The notes under the pieces are model-generated. The model did no database searches, had not been told where the DNA came from, and saw nothing but the letters and a program-made list of their open reading frames with translations. A stretch of DNA of 64,000 bases from Deinandra increscens subsp. villosa (lineage: Eukaryota; Streptophyta; Magnoliopsida; Asterales; Asteraceae): contig JBCNJP010000017.1 of the NCBI GenBank assembly GCA_039602395.1, forward strand, positions 5,970,738 to 6,034,737, in the 5' to 3' direction. The position numbers and the translations under genes were made by a program. Below, in pieces: positions 55,597 to 64,000 of the stretch. The stretch's first letter is position 1; each line of letters begins with the position of its first letter.

Positions 55597-56990
55597 TTAT
55601 ACTATATAATAAAAGACCATTTAAAATGTTTTTTTTAAACTTTTGCAACTTATATATATCATCTTCGAAATCCATGACACACGAAAGATAATAGCTTCTC
55701 GCGAAGCATCACATGCAACTAATTCTCAGAGGTTTATGAATTTAAAATAACCACTGATGACTTTCAAGCAGTTCAACCCATTTGGCATATTTCCTTCTAA
55801 GCTAAATGTAATTGTTTCATGTGTTTTCTTAATTGAACAAGGACAATATTTAATGACTGTTAATTTAGCTGTGGTGATTTTTTCCTGAGCCAGAAGGAAT
55901 TCATATATTTCGTATGCTTACAATGCCTGGAAATTTGGCTATCATAGGATTTTTTCCAAGGCTTAAGGCTTACTTATAAAAGTTTATTCATCAATCATAA
56001 CTTGATACTTAAATTTTTGGAGTTTGTGTATTTAAATTAACTTTATCCCTAATTGATAACCCACGCACGCTTTTGATTTACCTGTAATTTTTACAATCTC
56101 TTCGGCTTTCTTTTGACTTATATTGTCTATTATTGATTGTATATTTGATAATCTATTACTGTTGGTCCTTCCCAGGGTTTAATACATTTCTTCAGAAGTT
56201 GCAAGGCCTATACAATTTTAAGTGATTGATTTTATCATAGTCAATCCACTTTTTGATAAGCATTACGAGCATTTTTTTTTCCAATGATTACACCTGTTAT
56301 ATAATTAAGGTACACTTAACTTGCCAATTTAGGTAGGTTTCAGTTTTTTTATGAAAACTTACCAGACCTGATATTATGTCTGAAATTATGGCTGTTATAA
56401 AATTAAAACAAAAGCAGTATACATAGTCATTGAAGTTTTAGGTTTTCATAGTTTAGCCACATGTGTTTCTTACTTTGATGTTTTCTACCTCTAACTTTTA
56501 AAGTTTTTTGTTTTAAGTTTTGTGGTATTCTACTTTGGCCACGTAAGTTAAAGTTTTCGACTTTGAACACGACTTTTTTATAGTTTCTACTTTGCCCACG
56601 AAACTTTTATAGTTTTACCTTTTATACCCCTTAACTTTTCCAAATTTTTTTTAACTTAGAGTTTTCGACTTTGACCACGACTATTTTATAGTTTTATTAG
56701 ACTTTTACGTTTATATCCCTTAACTTTTCTCTTTCGTTTTTTAGTATACTTTTATAGGTTTATACTTTCACAATAGAACTTTTAGACTATAACGTTTATA
56801 CTCCTTAAGTTTCTACTTTATTTTATTATTATACTTTTATAGTTTTTGACTTTAGCCACGACTTCTTTATAGTTTTATACTTTAACCACACTAAAACCTT
56901 TTTTTGCAAAATTTGGTAAAGGAATAGTTTAAGTCTCCGAGAAAACAAAATTCAACCCCGCAGCAACGCGCGGGGTGGTTAACATCTCGT
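55597..56990 (+). mobile_element. Helitron-like non-autonomous element (proposed)
   Basis: TTATACTATATAATAAAAGACC-like sequence at 55597 resembles plant Helitron 5' ends. CCCCGCAGCAACGCGCGGGG (56956-56975) is the typical 3'-terminal hairpin, followed 12 bases later by CTCGT in place of the usual CTAGT. In between there is no helicase/Rep ORF. 56440-56900 is a degenerate array of phrases like ATAGTTTTATACTTTAACCAC. The exact ends need an empty-site comparison. Confidence 0.6.
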
Positions 56991-57280
56991 TTATAAGGAA
57001 AACAAATAGACAATCTTATAACTTAATTTTTTTTGAACAGCCGAATCTTATAACTTATTTATAACAAACTGTTTTTAAAGTCTGAGAAACGTGTGATAAG
57101 GGCTATAATTATATTATGTTCCGCAAGAGACTGCTCCATAAACAAGTTTGTTAGATTGAGATGCATGTATATGTGTGATGAAATATAGCTATATTAACCT
57201 TAGTACATTTTGTTCCATATCCTTTGCCAACATACCATGCCCATACAACTTTGATGCTTCTCAAACATGTTTTTTTACAT
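56991..57280. other. AOR 3' region
   Basis: Presumed 3' UTR of the minus-strand reductase. No other feature. Confidence 0.4.
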
Positions 57281-60274
57281 TTACTTTCCTCCCAATTTTT
57301 CCAAAATATACTCTTCAGAAACTGGATATACAACAACCTTTCCAGTAGCTCTACTAGTCTCAAGGTAAGAAAAGGCTTCTTTCACCCTGTCAAATGGAAA
57401 CGGCCCGTTCTTGTCAATTACCGCCTTCACCTTCCCACTCTCTAAGTACGGGTTCAGCTTTGTCAATGTCGAGCCAGTAGAGGTCACAACAAACCTGAAC
57501 CCTGGTGGTGTCACTGCACCGGTTAGGACCACCACACTGCCTCCTTCCTTCACCACTTTTGCTGCCTTCTCCCCTTGTCCTGCACCCAAAACCACATTTT
57601 TTCAACCCTCAAAGTAAATATGTTTATTGTCAGTAAGTGCACTCATAATGTAGTTGTGTAATTGTGTGTACCATTCTTGATTTTTAGAGCATTCACAGCA
57701 GGATCTTTAAACCCATCTTTATCCTTAATTTTTTATTTATTTTTTTTTTTTTATTTTTTTATTTTTTTTTATCATTGCATCTGAATCTTTATCCTTATTC
57801 CTTATCTTTATATTTTACCAATCTACTAAATAAATCCTTATATTTACCAAATCCTTATATGGAGATAAGTATAAAGAACCTAATGTATGAGTTTTTATAA
57901 AGTGGAAGTTAAATTTAAGAAATAAGAGTTTTTAGGTAAATTATAAGGATAAGGATAAAGATCCTGTTGTGAATGCTATAAAGAGTCAATTTACCATATT
58001 TAGATTCACCCTGTATATATGCCTCATCTTGTAATGGTTTAAGCATTCAATAAGATGCCGATTTCGCCTAACAGTATTTTTATCTTTTTGTTTGCTTCCA
58101 CTATGTGTCGGATTCTTACAAAAAACGACTTACCAATGGCATCATAAACCACATCATATTTGTCTGGCAGTTGTTCAAAGTCCTCTTTGGTGTAATCAAT
58201 AGCTAAATCAGCACCTAAACTTTTCAGCAACTCAAGTTTTGAAGTACTAGATGTGGCTGCTACTTTCGAAGCACCAAATACTTGCTTTGCAAGCTGCATC
58301 AAGAAAGCTTGTCAATGAACTAACATAAATGATAGATCACTCATTTACATTTTGGGCATTTAACATCCTGATCTTGTTATACCTGAATCACGAGTGATCC
58401 GACTCCACCAGCACCATTTAAGACGAGGATCGATTTACCTTCCGAGAAACCGGCTCTCTCTAGACCTTCATATGCTGTCTCGATTGCGAGAGGGAGGCTG
58501 GCAGCCTGTACAAAATCCAAGTTTTTTGGTTTTAAAGCCAGCAGTTTTTCTTCAACTGCGGTGTACTCGGCTAAAGAACCTGACTGTTTAGGCCCATCAA
58601 GCGCTTTCTCACTTATATCTCCGTATACTTCATCTCCTACCTTCAGACCTGTTACTTTCTTTCCTACCTTAACCACCACACCAGCAACATCATATCCTGG
58701 AACAGTCTGTTTGTTCACAGTAACAAAAACTCAATCAGAAAGTATGTTTACTTAAGATTGTGTTCTTACAGTAAGGACCGATTCGAATCAAATACTTTCA
58801 CCATTCCCAAATCAAAAATGGAAACTGATTATATGTGATTTTAAATATATGTGATTTCAAAACATAATTACACGATCAATTTATCAAAACCAGAAAGTAT
58901 GTTTAAGATTGTGTTCTTACAGTAAGGACTAATTAGAATCAAATACTTTCAACATTCCCAAATCAAACCTGGAAACTGATTATATGTGATTTCAAAACAT
59001 AATTACACAATCATTTACAAAACCAGAAAGTATGTTTACTTAAAATTGTGTTCTTACAGTAAGGACCAATTCGAATCAAATACTTTCACAATTCCCAAAT
59101 CAAACATTGAAACTGATTATATGTAATTCAAAACATAATTACACATCAATTTCAAAACCATAAAGTATTTTTACTTAAAATTGTGTTCTTACAGAAAGGA
59201 CCAATTCGAATCAAATACTTTCACCATTCGAAAATCAAACATTAAAATTGATTATATGTGATTTCAAAACATAAGTACACAATATCAATTTCTCAAACCA
59301 GAAAGTATGTTTACTTAAGATTGTGTTCTTACAGTAAGGACCAATTCGAATCAAATACTTTCACCATTTGAAAATCAAACATTAAAATTGATTATATGTG
59401 ATTTCAAAACATAATTACACAATATTAATTTCTCAAACCAGAAAGTATGTTTACTTAAGATTGTGTTCTTACAGTAAGGACTAATTTGAATCAAATACTT
59501 TCACAATTCCCAAATCAAACACTGAAACTGATTATATGTGATTTCAAAACATAATTACACAGTCAATTTCTCAAAACCAGAAAGTATGTTTACTTAAAAT
59601 TGTGTTCTTACAGTAAGGACCAATTCGAATCAAATACTTTCAGCATTCCAAAATCAGCAAAGAAACTGATTATAAATGATTTCAAAACATAATTAAAATT
59701 GAAACAATCACACACACGAGACAACGATTTATAGAATCTGTTGATGATAAACCATGAACATTTTGATTGTTCATTTCGAACATCGAATTCGATCCAATTT
59801 TTTGAAGCAATAAGTATAAATTCAACATCTAGCAAACAAAATTCAATCGAAACATATCAAATCAACCGCAAACATTACCGGCAGAGCAGAATCCGTCGCC
59901 TGAAACTTCCCGAGCCTTCTCTTAAAATCAACAGGATTAAGAGCGGCAGCCACAACTTTAACCAACACCTGGTCATCTTCCACACTAGGCACCGTCACGT
60001 CGGAGGAAAACTTCAACACATCTACTCCGCCGTATTCATCGTACATCCACGCCTTCATTTGTGACGGCACTGTTGAAGAATCGACTGTCGTTTTGGTTGC
60101 AGATTTCGAAGAAGAGCTAGCGGAAACTCGTAAGCGAGGGTTTGAGTTTTTGCGAGGGGAAGGAGAGGATGTTTTGGTGAATGTAGAGAGAGAAAGTGGT
60201 GGTTTGGAGGAGGAGGAGAACGGAAGTTGTGGCCGGAGTCGGAAAGTTGCGGAGGAGCTCAGCAGAGCTTCCAT
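57281..60274 (-). CDS. AOR: NADPH-dependent alkenal/one oxidoreductase, chloroplastic (quinone-oxidoreductase-like)
   Basis: Zinc-independent MDR enzyme that reduces the C=C bond of reactive alpha,beta-unsaturated carbonyls with NADPH, protecting plastids from lipid-peroxide products. Exons (minus): 59879-60274, 58383-58706, 58134-58293, 57281-57579; 1179 nt, 392 residues. Residues 1 to about 65 are Ser/Pro/Lys-rich with almost no acidic residues, a typical transit peptide. Then come MKAWMYDEYGGVDVLKF, VVAAALNPVDFKRRLGKF, TVPGYDVAGVVVKVGKKV and GPKQSGSLAEYTAVEEKLLA. The nucleotide-binding GAGGVG is at 230-235 in VLNGAGGVGSLVIQLAKQ, followed by SLGADLAIDYTKEDFEQLPD and TGAVTPPGFRFVVTSTGS. All junctions are GT-AG and in frame. 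The closest recalled protein is Arabidopsis At1g23740. Intron 1 holds a seven-copy array and intron 3 a MITE. Confidence 0.93.
57688..57982. mobile_element. MITE in AOR intron 3
   Basis: The left end AGAGCATTCACAGCAGGATC is answered by ATCCTGTTGTGAATGCT at the right, and inner parts are also inverted (TTTATCCTTATTCCTTATC against AAGGATAAGGATAAAG). About 295 bp, no coding capacity. The target-site duplication is short or absent, so the superfamily is not assigned. Confidence 0.75.
58737..59700. repeat. Seven-copy ~140-bp tandem array in AOR intron 1
   Basis: Copies begin near 58737, 58890, 59023, 59158, 59300, 59437 and 59577. Each carries CAGAAAGTATGTTTACTTAA, TTGTGTTCTTACAGTAAGGA, TCAAATACTTTCACCATT and TGATTATATGTGATTTCAAA. 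The last copy is truncated. The array fills most of the intron. Confidence 0.95.
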
Positions 60275-62628
60275 TGTTGTCAGTTAATCTTCTTCTTGAG
60301 AAGGATAAAGCAGGGGATTCATGATAGGTTTTGATACCCTTCTACTGGTTTATATGGTGTTCGTTTAATTTCTATTTGTTTTTATTTTAAAGTGCTAGAA
60401 AATTCGTTTTTTCATACTTTTTTCATTTAAAGAAAATGAGAAATCAAGAAAATGTCTTAACACGTCTAAAAATATACTCAATTTTAAATTTTTATTTATT
60501 AAAATAGAAACTCGTTAGTTCCGTAATAAAATCATTTGTTGTTGATAAATGTTATCTTCTTCTCAACTTCTTCTGCTCATTTCATAACATGAGCCGGAGA
60601 GAAGGAAAATATATGAGAGTTCTATAGAGAATATGACTTTATACATAAAATAGTTCGATCTAAGAATCGAACTGATTATCTTTATGTATAAGTATGCTAG
60701 ATTAACATTCACTCTATCTCAAATTCTCAACCTTCTTCACATTTTTATCATTATTTTTTGATATAAAAGTAGCTAGTTCTACGTATATAACAAGTGGGTC
60801 GACCCGCACGTTGCTGCGGAGTCGAACCATTTTAAAAAGCCGGCTAGCAAAACCATAAGACAGGGTCGTGCTAAGTTCAAAGAGATCACATCATCAAGTG
60901 TGATGACTATATTATGCATCCAGAATGCTCTTTTGTATCATTTTATATACTATAAACCAAAGAAAAGTCTATATAATTTCTAAGTTCAACAGAAGTACAT
61001 ATCTAAAATTTATATATGAACTCTAAATATGAACTTGAAAGTTCTAATAACTCAATATTGGAAGTTTCTAATTTCTACGATCTACACCTGCGTAAACAAA
61101 AAAAATTAGAATAAAGAACATTGAAAACGGATCACATGTATATGGCAAACAATATTTGAGCATTGAGTTAAGCAATTATTTAAGTCTTAGACCGAAGAAG
61201 AATGTAAACAATATGTTTCGTATGATCACAGTGCCATGACACCTCTCATTCATGATTCCCCATGTCATATGTAATTCAAGAGAATTAATGGTTGAGTTTT
61301 TTTCTAAATATGATCTAAAGATTAAATTCATGCTTTCATAACAAACGGATCTGCACATTAAAACTTTTAAATCAAACTACCATACTCACTTGAGTGGTGT
61401 TGAAAGTATAAGAATTCATTAAAATCACCACAAATAACTCACAAAATCAAGCTGTGGTTTTCTATGTTCAAACATATGCACCAAAATCCATTCACACTAA
61501 TTTCATTAAAGAAGTTTTCAATTCTATTGGAAGTTATAATCTTTTAGCCTCAAGAAACTTATACCATTATGAATAACGGCAAGAACACAAATTGAAGCCT
61601 GGCATTTGAAAGTGTACTATCCTCAGCCTACAATAAACTGGTAAAACATGGAAAACAAATTAAATATCACATAGCACACAAATCTTAGTACATATACCAC
61701 ACCATATGCAAAGATCCTCAGAGATACACACAGCCTTCGATTGAGAAGTGGCTTCAATACATAGTTTACTTACCTAAAAAGTAAAAAGTAACCATTAAAA
61801 GGTCTTTGATCTAAACCCGTGAATCCTAAATCTTAAATGCATAACCATATTAACCGTTAAAATTAAGTAATAATTTGACGACGGTTAAAAGCCCGCAAGA
61901 ATTATGCAAAATTTATTTCAAATCAATGTAAAGCAAAGAATGGTACCTGAATTTAATCAATGAGACTCTTTCAACCGCTCAAGTTGTAGAAGGTCTGGTA
62001 AGCTGTAAAAAGCAATTAACACTAAAAATAAACTAAAATTAACCATCAAACTCATATGAGATTCCTCCAATCAATAAAGAAATTGATCAGGCTCTGATCA
62101 GTAAAACTGATCGTCATGGCCATTTAGCAGCAAAAGGGTTACCGCAATTGTAAATCCAAGTGAAATAAATATCAAAGAGTGTGGGTCTATGCATCACACC
62201 TTCTGAGTTCAACTTTCATATGTTACCATACTTGAAATCAAGCCCCAATTCACACAAAATCAAGCTCTTAAAATACCATAAAAAATAAGCACCTGAAAAA
62301 TGAAAACTAACAGGAATAAGCCAACACATAAAAGAATGAAATGCAATTGAACCTTAATAAGACAATTTGGATAACGGTTACAGAGAGCTTTGAAAACAAA
62401 ATAAGCGACAGAGGAATGGCTGAGATAAATCATCAAAACGCATACCTCAAAAAATCGAAATCACTCATGTGAGCGCAGAATCCAAACCCTACACAGAAAT
62501 GGTTCCGATCTAAGCCTAAAAGGCTTAAACTGTAACAAAAAATAATCGAAGCCATAAACAATCAGACGCCGGTTACGGATTGAGCATCGTTGATCATCGG
62601 TTTCGATATAAGCTGCAAAGTTGAACAG
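60275..62628. other. AOR upstream region and intergenic DNA
   Basis: The AOR promoter is expected just right of 60274. 60803-60819 holds a Helitron-type hairpin. The remainder is AT-rich with no supported gene. Confidence 0.4.
60790..60825 (-). mobile_element. Second Helitron-like 3' terminus, opposite orientation
   Basis: Read on the minus strand: CCGCAGCAACGTGCGGG (60803-60819), then GTCGACCCACTTGT. The core GCAGCAACG is shared with the hairpin at 56956. The body of this element would lie to the right; I could not find its 5' end. Confidence 0.5.
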
Positions 62629-63153
62629 AAAACAGATCTAAGCCATAAACGGACGGACGACAACAAAGAAAATCCAGCCACCGCCGATCGTCGGCTTCCG
62701 ATCTAAGTCGTAAAATATAACAAATCGCAGATCTAAGCCACAAACACACAGAAAACAGATCTAAGCCATAAACGCACGGATGGTGGCAAAGAATCGAGCC
62801 ACCGGCGGTCGTCGGTTTCCGATCTAAGCCGTAAATTTTAACAAACCGCAGATCTAACCCACAAACGAACGAACAAAAGCAAAAAATAGAGCCACTTACT
62901 GTTGTCGGCTTCCGATCTAACCCCAATGTCATTACCACCACCCAAATCCCTTGGAAGACGGGAAGCTTTACCGAAGAAGAAGACGACACATCAGCGGAAC
63001 CACTACGGCGTCGACCTGCTAATGACCTCCTCAACCGTTCTGATCTAACCCCAGTCACCCAAATCCCTTGGAAAGACGGCAAGGTCGACTGAAACAGAAG
63101 ATCAGAAAACGGCACATCAGCGACACCACCACGGCGGCAACCTGCTGATGAGT
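62629..63153. repeat. Minisatellite-like arrays (two unit types of ~125 bp)
   Basis: 62629-62925 has about two and a half copies with CAGATCTAAGCCATAAACG, GCCACCG and GTCGGTTTCCGATCTAAGCC. 62914-63153 has two copies of a different unit with CCCAAATCCCTTGGAAGAC, ACGGCACATCAGCG and CAACCTGCTGATGA. The spurious ORF across them is repetitive for this reason. Confidence 0.8.
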
Positions 63154-64000
63154 CGACCGGAAACAGGGGGCAGCGAGCACATCGGAGGTTCTTTGGCCAG
63201 AGAGATTAGAGAGAACAACTGAGATGAAACGTAGAGAGAGAGATCAAATATCAAATGTGTAGAGAGAGGAGAAATCAGATACTTGGAGACTTTGACCAAA
63301 ATCTCACGTATACATGGGTTGTACCCAAAAAAGTTATTTGATTTGTAATGTATGCTATAGAACTTGTACAATATGTTAAGGAGGTTGTACAATTAGTTGT
63401 ATTATTATGTATATATATGATTTTGTGCTACAAAATTATACCCTCAAAGTTTCACTAAATTACAACCATGCCACTGACCACTGTTGATGAACAGTGGCGG
63501 CGCTTTAGGTGGTTGTACTATAAGCTTGGGGGGTGGTACAATATGTTGTAATTTGTATATATAGGTTAATGACGATCACTATTCATCCATATATTTGTTA
63601 TTGGATAAGATGATAACAAGAGAAAAACTAGTTTAAAAATAAATAAAGAGACCTTTTTTAATTGAATATCAATAGATATGGGAATGAGACTTGGAAGATT
63701 TTAGAAAATGAGAGATGCATTTAAAAAATAGTGTTTTTTAATTAAGTTGTAAAGATGTGAATGTCAAATGAACTATGGATGCTCTAAACAATGAAAAAAC
63801 TAATGGTCTTGAAAATTTGTAAAAGTAAAATAAAAAATCTTTAGACAAACTTATATTGTAGAAGAAAAGTATATAAAAGTACCAAAAGCAAAACTAATTA
63901 TACAAAAATAAGGGTTTGTTTGGTATAAAATAATGGGATGAATGAGAAATCGAATGGATAAGGAAATGAAATAGTCGAGAGAATAAACCATTATCATTGC
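63154..64000. other. Intergenic, no gene seen
   Basis: Purine-rich GAGAGA stretch at 63190-63275, then AT-rich DNA. No ORF or repeat that I can support. Confidence 0.4.

Noticed and set aside
58737..59700. CRISPR-like array (regular direct repeats)
   Set aside because: Units are ~140 bp with no short repeat/spacer pattern, and the genome is a plant nuclear one.
59608..60064. ORFs within the AOR first intron and antisense to exon 1
   Set aside because: Fall in the tandem array or are shadows of the AOR coding frame.
62594..63115. 173-residue minus-strand ORF with repeated YGLDRKPTT-type words
   Set aside because: Translation of a minisatellite; its repetition reflects the DNA repeat, not a protein domain.

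Overview
This is nuclear DNA from a flowering plant. Evidence: GT-AG introns throughout, plant-specific genes (calcium-dependent protein kinases, a tonoplast sugar transporter, a chloroplast-targeted reductase), a stray piece of plastid psaA, and plant LTR retrotransposons, MITEs and Helitron-like ends. Repeat style and an RT-derived pseudogene suggest an asterid, perhaps Asteraceae; that is a low-confidence inference. A run of 500 N (28230-28729) is an assembly gap.

Layout. 1-2.5 kb: intergenic. 2.6-6.7 kb (-): 18-exon N-acetylglucosaminyltransferase I gene with a probable U12 AT-AC intron and a one-base frameshift at its last codons. 7.0-8.5 kb (+), head to head with it: OB-fold SOSS-B-like gene whose leader intron holds a foldback element. 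9.1-11.6 kb (-): tonoplast sugar transporter with a GC-AG intron. 11.6-16.9 kb: gene-poor, with a LINE fossil, a foldback and an RT-derived pseudogene. 17-19.8 kb (+): mitochondrial phosphate carrier with a MULE-type MITE (perfect 9-bp TSD) in one intron and a tandem array in another. 21.3 kb: plastid psaA insert beside a foldback MITE.

22.3-34.4 kb: a tandem segmental duplication of about 6 kb. Each unit carries a complete CDPK gene (+) and a small conserved gene of unknown function (-). The kinases differ by one residue that I could see. The gap lies at the unit junction.

34.4-43.6 kb: a complete 9.2-kb Ty3 chromovirus (Tekay/Del-like, minus strand) with near-identical 2140-bp LTRs and 5-bp TSD GGATG, inserted at the edge of the second unit. 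43.7 kb: SINE-like sequence. 45.2-47.1 kb (+): two-exon gene of unknown function starting at a pentanucleotide microsatellite. 48.0-53.0 kb: a 5.0-kb CRM-like Ty3 element (minus strand) with 403-bp LTRs and TSD GGCTT; its ORF is open, but protease and integrase catalytic residues are substituted. 53-57 kb: repeats and a Helitron-like element. 57.3-60.3 kb (-): chloroplast alkenal/one oxidoreductase with a seven-copy array in intron 1. 60.3-64 kb: intergenic, with a second Helitron-like 3' end and a minisatellite.

The genes are independent housekeeping or signalling units: Golgi N-glycan maturation, DNA repair, vacuolar sugar loading, mitochondrial phosphate import, calcium signalling and plastid carbonyl detoxification. 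I see no gene cluster with a joint pathway. The interest lies in transposon-driven remodelling of introns and leaders, unusual splice sites and the recent kinase duplication. I did not find a convincing new biological system.
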